A stretch of 64,000 nt of DNA from assembly GCF_023721795.1 (NCBI RefSeq), contig NZ_JAMQYE010000001.1, positions 1,612,001 through 1,676,000 on the forward strand. Reading direction: 5' to 3'. The notes beneath the pieces are model-generated. The model saw nothing but the letters and a program-made list of their open reading frames with translations. It searched no databases and was not told where the DNA came from. Shown piece by piece: positions 19,377 to 28,700 of the stretch. The translations under genes and the position numbers were made by a program. Every line of letters starts with the position of its first letter. The stretch's first letter is position 1. The stretch comes from Zeimonas sediminis. Lineage in GTDB: Bacteria; Pseudomonadota; Gammaproteobacteria; Burkholderiales; Burkholderiaceae_E.

Positions 19377-19955
19377 TCAGCTCCTCGGCATCCGCCCCAT
19401 CGCGTAGAACTCGTGATTGGGCATCATGCCAGACAGGTTGGCCATCCGGTTCGACAGCGCGAAGAACGCGGCGATCGCGCCGATGTCCCAGGCGTCCTCG
19501 TCGGAGAAGCCGTGCGCGTGCAGCGCGTCGAAGTCGGCCGGGACCAGCGAGGCCGAGTCGGTGGCGACCTTCATCGCGAACTCGATCATCGCGGCCTGGC
19601 GCGGCGCGAGCTCGGCCTTGCGCCAGTTCGTGGCCAGCTGGTCGGAGACCCGCGGGTTCTTCGCGTAGATGCGCAGGATCGCGCCGTGGGCCACCACGCA
19701 GTACAGGCACTGGTTGGCGCCGCTGGTCGCGACCACGATCATCTCCTTCTCGGCCTTCGACAGCGCGTTGTCGCGCAGCATCAGCGCGTCGTGGTAGGCG
19801 AAGAAGGCGCGGAACTCGTCGGGGCGGCGCGCCAGCTTCAGGAACACGTTGGGCACGAAGCCGGCCTTCTCCTGGACGGCGAGGATCTTCTCGCGGATGT
19901 CGTCGGGCAGCCCGGCGATCTCGGGCAGCGGGTAGCGGTCGGTCTGGTCGGTCAC
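19377..19955 (-). CDS. AhpD-like peroxidase-related protein (carboxymuconolactone decarboxylase family)
   Basis: A 192-residue all-helical CMD-family protein with the redox motif Cys83-Leu-Tyr-Cys86-x3-His90 (NQCLYCVVAHG), typical of alkylhydroperoxidase D-like enzymes. The C-terminal GAIAAFFALSNRMANLSGMMPNHEFYAMGR matches the uncharacterised peroxidase-related subgroup. A GTG at 19955 is chosen because AAGGAGG lies eight bases upstream; an in-frame ATG at 19985 has no such site and overlaps the preceding gene's end. Likely role: thiol-dependent removal of peroxides, inferred from the motif. Confidence 0.88.
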   Translation of the reverse strand: MTDQTDRYPLPEIAGLPDDIREKILAVQEKAGFVPNVFLKLARRPDEFRAFFAYHDALMLRDNALSKAEKEMIVVATSGANQCLYCVVAHGAILRIYAKNPRVSDQLATNWRKAELAPRQAAMIEFAMKVATDSASLVPADFDALHAHGFSDEDAWDIGAIAAFFALSNRMANLSGMMPNHEFYAMGRMPRS

Positions 19956-19981
19956 TTGGGGGCCTCCTTGATGGTCCTTCG

Positions 19982-20809
19982 TCATGGTATCCGCTGCCAG
20001 AGCAGGTCGACCTGGCCGCCCATCGACAGCAGGGCGACCGGGTCGACCGGCACCGGCCCGCCCTCTTGCAGCACCGAAGCCCGCATGCCGGTCGACGCGA
20101 GCAGCTCGACGAGCGACGCCGGGTCCACGCCGCCCTGCCGCATCAGGTCGGGCGAGTACTCGACGACCAGGTTCCGGCAGCGGGAGAGCGCGAGCGGGCC
20201 GCCCCGCAGGACGAATGGCTCGTAGCCCTCGACGTCGATCTTGATCAGGTCGATCGGACGCTCGTCGAGCGCGAGCGCGCGCAAGCGCTCGTCGAGCGTC
20301 GTGACGGGCACCTCGACCGCGTCCGCGCCCGACGCGCCCAGCATCGAATGGCGACCGGGGTTCGACGGCTTGTAGAGCCGCAGCGAAAGCACTCCGGGGC
20401 GTTCCGCCAGCCCCTCCTGAAGCGCGATCACGTTCGGGCAGCCGTTGCGGGACAGGTTGGCCTTCAGCAATCCGTGATTGACCGGCTCGGGCTCGAAGGC
20501 GACGACCTTGCCGCGTTCGCCCGCGATCAGTGAGAACAGGCAGGCGTACCACCCGAAGTTGGCGCCGATGTCGACGAACAGCCCGCCGCCGCCGAAGGGG
20601 AAGTTCGCGAGCACCCAGTTGCCGACGTGCGGCTCGTAGGACCGGTACTTGTACAGGTGCCTGGCCAGCCCCGAGCGGGCCGGCAGGGCGAAGCTCAGGC
20701 CCAGCGCGGGCACGTCGGCGACGAGCGGGCTGTCCGGTGCCAGGGCCCGGCGCAGCGCGTAGGCAAGCGACCGCAGCACGCTCGGCGAACGAGCCAGCAC
20801 GGGCGTCAT
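19982..20809 (-). CDS. FkbM family methyltransferase
   Basis: A 275-residue SAM-dependent methyltransferase: motif I LFVDIGANFGWYACLFSLIAG, acidic loop VVAFEPEPVNHGLLKANL and DLIKIDVEGYEPFVLRG. FkbM enzymes O-methylate sugars or polyketides. Position immediately after (ATGA overlap) an LPS-core-type glycosyltransferase suggests it methylates a saccharide of the outer core or O-chain. Such capping can end chain growth, but that is inference. ATG at 20809. Confidence 0.88.
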   Translation of the reverse strand: MTPVLARSPSVLRSLAYALRRALAPDSPLVADVPALGLSFALPARSGLARHLYKYRSYEPHVGNWVLANFPFGGGGLFVDIGANFGWYACLFSLIAGERGKVVAFEPEPVNHGLLKANLSRNGCPNVIALQEGLAERPGVLSLRLYKPSNPGRHSMLGASGADAVEVPVTTLDERLRALALDERPIDLIKIDVEGYEPFVLRGGPLALSRCRNLVVEYSPDLMRQGGVDPASLVELLASTGMRASVLQEGGPVPVDPVALLSMGGQVDLLWQRIP

Positions 20810-21567
20810 GCGCGCTCCTCGCGAACGAGCCGGTACTTCAGCCAGCTGCCGAGCGCGTTGAGCCGCGCGATCGTGAAGCCGGCGCGCCCGTCGAGGAAGC
20901 CGCCGCGCAGCAGGTAGCCGCGAACGAAGGTCCAGCCGGCGTGCAGCGCGGCATCGGCAACGCCCCCGCCGCGCCCCTTCGCGCGCAGCTTCGCCGCGCC
21001 GAGCCGGGCGTAGCGCACGGTCTTCTCGCGCATGTCCTCGACCGAGTCCACGCTGTCGTGCAGCAGCAGGCCCGGCAGCACGTCGTGCGGCGGCGGGCAG
21101 TCGACGCGCTCGTGAACCAGGTCGTCGGTGAAGCGCGCGTGCTCGCGCCGGAACAGGCGCAGCACCTTGTCGTTGCGCCAGTCGCCATGGCGGATCCGCT
21201 TTCCGCAGAAGAAGCTCGCGCGGCGCAGCCAGTATCCGAGCGGGTCGCCGGCCTTCGGCTGCGCGCGGACCACGGCGAGGATGGCATCGCGCAGCCGCTC
21301 GTCGACCGCCTCGTCGGCGTCGATCGACAGCACCCAGTCGCCGCGGCAGGCGTCCAGCGCGCGGTTCTTCTGCGGGCCGAAGCCCGGCCAGTCCGGGGTG
21401 TCGATCACCCTCGCGCCGAGGCGCCTGGCGATCTCCGGCGTGCCGTCGCCGCTGCCCGAGTCGACCAGCACGATCTCGTCGGAGAAGGCCACCGAGCGCA
21501 GGCAGCGCTCGATCCGGTGCGCCTCGTTCTTCGCGATGACCGCGACCGAAAGCGACGGGCCGCTCAA
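20806..21567 (-). CDS. Glycosyltransferase family 2, LPS core type (WaaE/KdtX-like)
   Basis: A 253-residue GT-A enzyme: SLSVAVIAKNEAHRIERCLRSV start, VDSGSGDGTPEIA, then TPDWPGFGPQKNRALDACRGDWVLSIDADE, where DAD is the metal/nucleotide site. This arrangement is that of the WaaE/KdtX subgroup, which adds glucose to heptose in the LPS inner core. It starts at a TTG at 21567 overlapping the GT4 stop (TTGA). Donor and acceptor are not determined by sequence. Confidence 0.88.
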   Translation of the reverse strand: MSGPSLSVAVIAKNEAHRIERCLRSVAFSDEIVLVDSGSGDGTPEIARRLGARVIDTPDWPGFGPQKNRALDACRGDWVLSIDADEAVDERLRDAILAVVRAQPKAGDPLGYWLRRASFFCGKRIRHGDWRNDKVLRLFRREHARFTDDLVHERVDCPPPHDVLPGLLLHDSVDSVEDMREKTVRYARLGAAKLRAKGRGGGVADAALHAGWTFVRGYLLRGGFLDGRAGFTIARLNALGSWLKYRLVREERA

Positions 21568-22682
21568 GGCGCGATCCTGGACGCGACGTCGGCGAACAGG
21601 CGCTCCATCCGGTCGAGCATCGCCTCGATCGAGCAGCGCTGGAGCGCCGCCTCGCGCGCCGCGCCGCCGAGCCGCTCGCGCAACCCGGCATCGCCGAGCA
21701 CGCGCTCGATGCCTGCCCGCAGCTCGTCGACCTTGCCGGGCGCCACGAACAGCGCGCTCTCGCCGTCGACCGCGATCTCGGGAATGCCGCCGACCGGCGT
21801 GGTCACGCAGCACAGCCCCACGCCCATTGCCTGGGACAGCGACTGCGGGATTCCTTCGTGCAGCGTCGGCAGCACGAACACGTCGAGCGCCTGCAGCCAG
21901 GGCAGGACGTCGGCCTGCCGGCCGGCGAAACGCACGCGGTCCGGCGGCAGCATCGCGTCGGCCTGCTTCTCGAGCGCGGCCCGCTGCGGGCCGTCGCCGA
22001 CCACGAGCAACCGCGCCGGCTCCCGGAGGCCGGCGAGCGCCTCGATCAACAGGTGGTGCCCCTTGGCGCGCCGCAGCGACGCGACGATGCCGAGCACCGG
22101 CCAGCCGTCGTCGGGCAGCTCGAGCGCGTGCCGCGCCTCGGCGCGGTCGCCGGGCCGGAAGTGCTGCAGGTCGACGCCGGTGGGCACCGAGACGATGCGC
22201 CGCCCGTCGAAGCCCTGGTCCCGGACGAGCGACTGGCGGATCGCCTCGCCCCCGGTCACGACCCGCGAGGCGGCCCGCATGTAGAGCCAGCGATTCGCCG
22301 GCCCGCGCGGCGCGGAGGCGGAAGGATGGTGGATGCGCACCGTGGCCGGCGCGCGCGCGAGGCTCGCTCGGGCCAACGCGACCAGCCAGCTGTCGACCGG
22401 GCCGTGCGTGGCGATCACGTCGAACTCGCCCTCGGCGATCAGGCGGCGCAAAGCGGCCAGCGCGCGCGCGCGTCCCGCGAGGCTGTCGCGCCCCAGCCCG
22501 AGGCTCGCGGGAAGCTCGACGACCGGCACGCGGTGCGAGGCGGCCCTCGCCGCCAGCGGCGATCCGGCCGGGCAGGCGATCGTGACCTCGTGGCCCCGCG
22601 CGACCAGGCCGGCCGCCTCGGTCAGCGTTCGGATCTGCGCGCCGCCCCAATCGGCCGAGGAGGAGGTGTGGAGGATCCTCAA
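21564..22682 (-). CDS. Glycosyltransferase family 4
   Basis: A 372-residue GT-B enzyme. It begins MRILHTSSSADWGGAQIRTL, the usual N-terminus of this LPS/O-chain subgroup, from a TTG at 22682. The C-terminal donor domain has VSVPTGVDLQHFRPGDR, LGIVASLRRAKGHHLLIEAL and the EX7E-type region LPTLHEGIPQSLSQAMGVGLCCVTTPVGGIPE. It transfers a sugar with retention of configuration in LPS assembly. Eleven bases follow the msbA stop before the TTG, so it belongs to the same message. Confidence 0.9.
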   Translation of the reverse strand: MRILHTSSSADWGGAQIRTLTEAAGLVARGHEVTIACPAGSPLAARAASHRVPVVELPASLGLGRDSLAGRARALAALRRLIAEGEFDVIATHGPVDSWLVALARASLARAPATVRIHHPSASAPRGPANRWLYMRAASRVVTGGEAIRQSLVRDQGFDGRRIVSVPTGVDLQHFRPGDRAEARHALELPDDGWPVLGIVASLRRAKGHHLLIEALAGLREPARLLVVGDGPQRAALEKQADAMLPPDRVRFAGRQADVLPWLQALDVFVLPTLHEGIPQSLSQAMGVGLCCVTTPVGGIPEIAVDGESALFVAPGKVDELRAGIERVLGDAGLRERLGGAAREAALQRCSIEAMLDRMERLFADVASRIAP

Positions 22683-22693
22683 GCGCGCCCCCG

Positions 22694-24454
22694 TCAGCCG
22701 GTCGGGCCGTCGGCGATCGCGGCCGCCGCGTACTGCGCGCGGTGCAGCGCGGCGTAGGATCCGCCCAGCGCCAGCAGTTCCTCGTGCCTTCCCTGCTCGA
22801 CGATCCTGCCGCCCTCGAGCACCACGATCCGGTCGGCCCGCTCGATCGTCGACAGCCGGTGCGCGATCACGAGCGTGGTGCGGCCCGACATGCCCCGCTC
22901 GAGCGCCTCCTGCACTTCGCGCTCGGTGCTGGTGTCGAGCGCTGAGGTCGCCTCGTCGAGCAGCAGGATCGGCGCGTCCTTCAGCAGCGCGCGAGCGATC
23001 GCGAGGCGCTGCCGCTGCCCGCCCGAGAGCTTGGCCCCCCTCTCCCCGATCGGCGTGTCGAGGCCCTCGGGCAGGCCGTCGACGAACGCTTCGAGCGCGG
23101 CCTTGCGCAGCGCGGCGCGGATCGCGTCGTCGCCGACCGGCCCGCGCACGCCGAAGGCCACGTTGGCCCGGACCGTGTCGTTGAACAGCACGATGTCCTG
23201 GCTCACCAGCGCGAGCTGGTCGCGCAGGCTCTCGAGCGTGAGCTCCTCGATCGGGACCTCGTCGATCAGGATCCGCCCCGCCGTGGGCGAGTGGAAGCGC
23301 GGCAGCAGGTTGGCCAGCGTGGTCTTGCCGCCGCCCGACCCGCCTACGAAGGCGACCATCTCGCCCGCGCGGATGTGCAGGTCGATGCCCGACAGCGCGT
23401 CGCGCGCCGCGCCCGGGTAGCGGAACGAAACGTTCTCGAAACGGACCTCGCCGCGCGCCCGGCCGATCGTCCGGGTGCCGGCGTCGGGCTCGGCCTGGCG
23501 GTCGAGCAGCGCGAACACGCTCTCGGCCGCGGCCAGTCCGCGCTGCAGCGGGCCGTTCAGGTCGGCCAGGTGCTTGAGCGGGCCGAGCAGCATCAGCATC
23601 GCGGTCACGAAGGAGACGAAGCCGCCGACCGTGGTCTGGTTTTCCATCGACTGCAGCAGCGCGATCGAGACGACGGCCGCCACCGCGATCGCGGCGCAGA
23701 GCTGGCTGATCGGCGCCATCGCGCCGCTGGCGATCGCCTCGCGCATCGCGAAGCCGCGCAGGCGCTCCACCGTGCGATCGAACAGCGCCTTCTCGCGCTC
23801 GTAGGCGCCGAAGATCTTGATCACCTTGTAGCCGTGCACCGCTTCCTCGACCACCCGCGTCAGCTCGCCGGTGTGCTGCAGGCTCTGGCGGCCGAGCTTG
23901 CGCAGCCTGCCGCCGAACACCCGGACCAGCAGCGCCATCACCGGGATCAGCGCGAACGCGACCAGCGTGAGCTGCCAGTTCAGGATCAGCAGCCAGGCGA
24001 GCAGGCCGATGACGATCAGGGTGTCGCGCACCAGCGTGGACAGCACGCTCGAGGTGGCCGCCATCAGGTTGTTGACCTCGAAGACGATCCGGGAGATCAG
24101 CAGGCCGGCGGCCTCGCGCTCGAACTCCGAGGCGGGAAGTTTCAGCGCGTGGCCGAACATCTGCCTGCGCACCGAGGCCAGCACGTTGTTGGCGACCCAG
24201 GCCAGGCCGTAGTGGCCGGCGAAGGTGCCCACGCCGCGCACGACGAAGATCAGCACGATCACCGCCGGCACCAGCCAGAGCGGGATATTGCCTCGCTCGA
24301 CGAAACCCTCGTCGAGCAGCGGCTTCATCAGGGCGGGGAACAGCGGCTCGGTCAGCGCGGCGACCACCATCCCGAGGATCGCGAGGGCGAAGCCCTTGCG
24401 ATAGGGGACCGCGTAGCCGAGAAGCCGCCGGTAGACCGCGAGGCTCTTGTTCAT
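22694..24454 (-). CDS. msbA: Lipid A export permease/ATP-binding protein
   Basis: Homodimeric ABC exporter flipping core-lipid A across the inner membrane. The 586-residue half-transporter has six membrane helices in residues about 20-300 and a nucleotide-binding domain with Walker A GGSGGGKTT (371-379), signature LSGGQRQR (476-483) and Walker B ILLLDEATSALD (about 496-507). MsbA rather than a drug exporter is supported by length and by the LPS genes on both sides. The ATG at 24454 overlaps the ligase stop by 4 bp. Confidence 0.95.
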   Translation of the reverse strand: MNKSLAVYRRLLGYAVPYRKGFALAILGMVVAALTEPLFPALMKPLLDEGFVERGNIPLWLVPAVIVLIFVVRGVGTFAGHYGLAWVANNVLASVRRQMFGHALKLPASEFEREAAGLLISRIVFEVNNLMAATSSVLSTLVRDTLIVIGLLAWLLILNWQLTLVAFALIPVMALLVRVFGGRLRKLGRQSLQHTGELTRVVEEAVHGYKVIKIFGAYEREKALFDRTVERLRGFAMREAIASGAMAPISQLCAAIAVAAVVSIALLQSMENQTTVGGFVSFVTAMLMLLGPLKHLADLNGPLQRGLAAAESVFALLDRQAEPDAGTRTIGRARGEVRFENVSFRYPGAARDALSGIDLHIRAGEMVAFVGGSGGGKTTLANLLPRFHSPTAGRILIDEVPIEELTLESLRDQLALVSQDIVLFNDTVRANVAFGVRGPVGDDAIRAALRKAALEAFVDGLPEGLDTPIGERGAKLSGGQRQRLAIARALLKDAPILLLDEATSALDTSTEREVQEALERGMSGRTTLVIAHRLSTIERADRIVVLEGGRIVEQGRHEELLALGGSYAALHRAQYAAAAIADGPTG

Positions 24455-25713
24455 CGGGTCGTGTCGGAGTCCGCGCCGATTCTAGCAGCGGCCAATGCCG
24501 CGAGCGCCGCGAAGAGCTGGCCTTCCACCGAGTCCCAGAGGAAGGCGTTGACGAGCGACCCCGCCGCGTAGGCGACGAGCGTCACCGCCAGCAGGTCGGC
24601 ATCGCCGCGCATTCGAGCGGCGTATCGGGCGATCGACAGCAGCCCGACGAGGAAGAGCGCCACGCCCAACGCCCCGGTCTGCGTCGCCACGTGCAGCAGT
24701 TCGTTGTGAGGGTGCTCGTGGCCCATCAGCATCCTTTCGCGCTGCTCCGGCGTCATGACCTCCGCGGCGCGGTCGTGCCAGCTGCCGAGGCCCGTCCCGA
24801 AAAGGGGCTGGCGAGCGATCAGTTCGATCGAGCTCTCCCAGAACAGCAGTCGCGAACCGGCAGACGTGGGCGCCACCTCGCCGTCGGCGAAACGCAGGGT
24901 CTCGGCAACCGCCGCGTCGATGCGGTGCCTGAAGACGTCCGAGGCCCGGTAGGCGGCGCTGCCGAGAACGGCTGCCGCGAGCAGCGCCGCGAGCAGGCCG
25001 CGCCAGCCGAAACGCCGGAAGCCGGCATAGGCCAGGCCGGCCGACAGGATCAGGTAGCCGGTGCGCCCGGGCACCATCAGCAGCGCGTTCGCGGCGCACG
25101 CGAGCGAGACAATCCGCCAGAAGGCGGACGGCATGTTCGCCGTCGGGCGCGCCGCCTGCAGCCACGCCACGAGCGCCAGGGTCGCCAGCACCGTCGAGTG
25201 AGTGATGCCGTGGCGAAGCACGAGCGCGGCTTCCGCCGGGCCTCGCGGACTTGCGAGCAGGCCCAGCCACTGCGCGCTCGACACGGTGGCCAGCGCCAGG
25301 CCCGAAACCGCGAAGGCGAGCAGCGCCCGATCGCGCCACGCGGGATCCCGAAACAGGGCGACGATCGGGACCGCCAGCAGGAGCTCGCGATAGCGGAGCA
25401 GGGCCGCGAAGGACTCGCCAGCCGACATCGGGGATGCGATCGCCGCGACAGTGAGCAATGCGAACCCGGCCACGAACACCCTGACCAGTGGCTCCCGGCC
25501 GAGCTCGCGCAGCGAGAGGCCATTGCGGCCGCCGGCCAGCCAGAGCAGGAAACCGAGCGCGAAGAACGTGTTGACCTGCGCGATCAGCCAGGGCGTCAGG
25601 GCGAGGCCCGCGACGAAGCAGCAGCGGCTCGCCTGGGTCAGCGCGTGAGCCCGGCGCGCCACTGCGGGGCTCGTGCCAGGAAGCGTGGGCCCCGACGACG
25701 CGTGACCGCCCAA
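24451..25713 (-). CDS. O-antigen ligase family membrane protein (WaaL/Wzy_C type)
   Basis: A roughly 420-residue polytopic protein with about ten to twelve hydrophobic segments and the large periplasmic-loop motif of the Wzy_C/WaaL family, here GTGLGSWHDRAAEVM followed by GHEHPHNELLHVATQTGALG (residues about 315-350). WaaL enzymes join undecaprenyl-linked O-chains to lipid A-core. The start is uncertain: TTG at 25713 is only 1 bp past the dnaE stop; a GTG some 18 codons later is possible. Its gene context (GT4, GT2, MsbA) supports the LPS ligase assignment over a polymerase. Confidence 0.83.
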   Translation of the reverse strand: MGGHASSGPTLPGTSPAVARRAHALTQASRCCFVAGLALTPWLIAQVNTFFALGFLLWLAGGRNGLSLRELGREPLVRVFVAGFALLTVAAIASPMSAGESFAALLRYRELLLAVPIVALFRDPAWRDRALLAFAVSGLALATVSSAQWLGLLASPRGPAEAALVLRHGITHSTVLATLALVAWLQAARPTANMPSAFWRIVSLACAANALLMVPGRTGYLILSAGLAYAGFRRFGWRGLLAALLAAAVLGSAAYRASDVFRHRIDAAVAETLRFADGEVAPTSAGSRLLFWESSIELIARQPLFGTGLGSWHDRAAEVMTPEQRERMLMGHEHPHNELLHVATQTGALGVALFLVGLLSIARYAARMRGDADLLAVTLVAYAAGSLVNAFLWDSVEGQLFAALAALAAARIGADSDTTR

Positions 25714-25714
25714 G

Positions 25715-28700
25715 TCAGTACTCGATCGCGGTTTCGACCGGATGCAGCGCGTCGACGATCGCGCCGATCAGGTCGTCGTGCGGCTGCACCCGCCAGCCCG
25801 CGCCCAGCTCGACCGCGCAGACAGCCTCGGCGTTGCCGTACTCCACGACGACCGGCACCGCCGGCACGTCCTGTCGCTCGCCCACCGCGAAGGGCCCGAT
25901 CGCGCCGCGCAGCGCGGCGCCGTCGGCGATGCCGTTGAGCCGGATCCGCAGCCGCCGGGCGAACTCCTGGCGCGCGCCGACCAGGTCGAGCACCCGCTCG
26001 GCCACGACCCGCTGGCCGCCGGTGTAGTCGTCGCGGCTGACCTTGCCCAGCACCACCAGCAACTCGTCGTCGCGGATGATCCGGCGGTGCGCGTCGTAGA
26101 GCTCGTTGAACACCGACACCTCGACCGCGGCGCTGCCGTCGTCGAGCGTGACGAAGACCATCTTGCCGCGCCGGGTCATCATCGTGCGCTGCGCGGCGAC
26201 CACCCCGGCGATCCAGACCGGCTGCGGCGCGGGCTGCAGGTCGGCGAGCTTCGTGCGCACGAAACGGCGAACCTCGTCGCGATAGCCGTTGAACAGGTGC
26301 CCGCTCAGGAAGAAGCCGAGCGCGGACTTCTCCTCCTGCAGTCGCTGCCGCTCGGACCACGCCGGCGCGGGCAGCCACTCGGGCGCGCTCGGCATGCCCG
26401 AGTCGTCGCCGAACAGGCTGACCTGGTCGGCCGCGGCGCCGGCCGCCTCGGCCGCGTCGATCGCGCGCCCGACGTTGGCCAGCAGCTTGGCGCGGTCCGG
26501 ATCGAGCGCATCGAAGGCGCCGGCGCGCACCAGCGCCTCGATCGCGCGGCGGTTGACCGTCTTGCGGTCGATCCGCTCGCAGAAGTCGAACAGGTTCTCG
26601 AAGGGCCGCTCGGCGCGGGCGCGCAGGATGTCGACCACCGCCGACTCGCCGGTGCCCTTGACCGCGCCCAGGCCGTAGCGGATCGCGCGATCGGACACCG
26701 GCTCGAAGCGAAAGCCCGACGCGTTGATGTCGGGCGGCAGCACCTCGACGCCGTTCGCCTTCGCGTCGGCCACGAACAGCTGCACCTTGTCGGTGTCGTC
26801 CATGTCGGACGACAGCGTGGCCGCCACGAACTCGGCCGGATAGTGCGCCTTCAGCCAGGCCGTGTGGTAGGTGACGACCGCGTAGGCCGCGGTGTGCGAC
26901 TTGTTGAAGCCGTACTCGGCGAACATCGCCATCAGGTCGAACAGCTTGTTCGCGAGCTCGACCGGATAGCCCTTCGTCTTCGCGCCCTCGACGAACAGCC
27001 CGCGGTGCTGGGCCATCTCCTCGGGCTTCTTCTTGCCCATGGCCCGGCGCAGCAGGTCGGCGCCGCCCAGCGTGTAGCCGCCGATGATCTGCGCGATCTG
27101 CATCACCTGTTCCTGGTAGACGATGACGCCGTAGGTCGGCTCCAGGCAGGCTTTCAGGTCGGGGTGGAAATAGTCGATCTGCTGCTGGCCCTTCTTGCGC
27201 AGGATGAAGTCGTCGACCATGCCCGAGCCCAGCGGACCGGGCCGGTACAGCGCCAGCACCGCGATGATGTCCTCGAAGCGGTCGGGGGCGAGCTTCTTCA
27301 GCAGCTTCTTCATGCCCTCGCTTTCCAGCTGGAAGATCGCCGTGGTGTTGGCGTCCTTCAGCACCTGGTAGGCCTTCGGGTCGGTGAAGGGCAGCGTGTT
27401 CAGGTCCAGGCCCAGCTCGGGGTGCCGCTGGTTGATGTAGCGCACCGCCAGGTCGATGATGGTCAGGTTGCGCAGGCCCAGGAAGTCGAACTTGACCAGG
27501 CCCACCGCCTCGACGTCGTCCTTGTCGAACTGGCTGACCACGCCGGCGTCGGCCCCGGGCTGCCGGTACAGCGGGCAGAAGTCGGTCAGCCTGCCCGGTG
27601 CGATCAGCACGCCGCCGGCGTGCATGCCGACGTTGCGGGTCAGGTCCTCGAGCGGCTCGGCCAGCGCGAGCAGGCCGCGCACCTCGTCTTCCTTCTCCTC
27701 GCGCTCCTTGAGCAGCGGTTCGGACTCGCGCGCCTTGGCCAGCGAGACCGGCTTGTTCTGGACCACCGGGATCAGCTTGGAGAGCTGGTCGCAGAAGTTG
27801 TAGCCCATGTCGAGCACGCGGCCGACGTCGCGGATCACCGCCTTGGAGGCCATCGTTCCGAAGGTCGCGATCTGCGAGACGGCCTGCTCGCCGTAGCGGC
27901 CGCGCACGTACTCGATGACCTTCCAGCGGTTGTCCTGGCAGAAGTCGATGTCGAAGTCAGGCATCGACACCCGCTCGGGGTTCAGGAAGCGCTCGAACAG
28001 CAGCGCGTACGGGATCGGGTCGAGGTCGGTGATGCCCAGCGCGAACGCGACCAGCGAGCCGGCGCCCGATCCGCGGCCCGGCCCGACCGGCACGCCGTTC
28101 TTCTTCGCCCAGTTGATGAAGTCGGCCACGATCAGGAAGTAGCCGGGGAAGCCCATCTGCACGATCGTGTCGCACTCGTAGTCGAGCCGCTTCGCGTACT
28201 GCTCGCGCTTCGCCTCGAGCACCTCGGCGGGCGTGCTCTCGGGCGGGAACAGCACCTTCATCCGCTCGGCCAGGCCCTCGCGGGCCAGCTGGCGCAGGTA
28301 GTCGTCGAGGGTCACGCCCTCGGGCGTGGGAAACTGCGGCAGCTGCGGCTTGCCCAGCACCATCGGCAGGCTGCAGCGCCGGGCGATCTCGACGCTGTTG
28401 GCCAGCGCCGACGGCAGGTCGGCGAAGGCCTCGCACATTTCGTCCTGCGTGCGGAAGTACTGGTCCTCGGTGAACTTCCTCTGCCGCCGAGGGTTGGCGA
28501 GGATCTCGCCCTCGGCGATGCAGACGCGCGCCTCGTGCGCGCGGAACTCGTCGCGCGACAGGAACTGGACCGGGTGCGTGGCCACCAGCGGCAGGTCCAG
28601 CTCGGCGGCCAGCCGGGCGGCGCCGCGGGTCTGGGCCTCGGCCTCGGGCGCACCGTAGCGCTGCACCTCGAGATAGAAGGCGCCGGGGAAGCGTTGCGCC

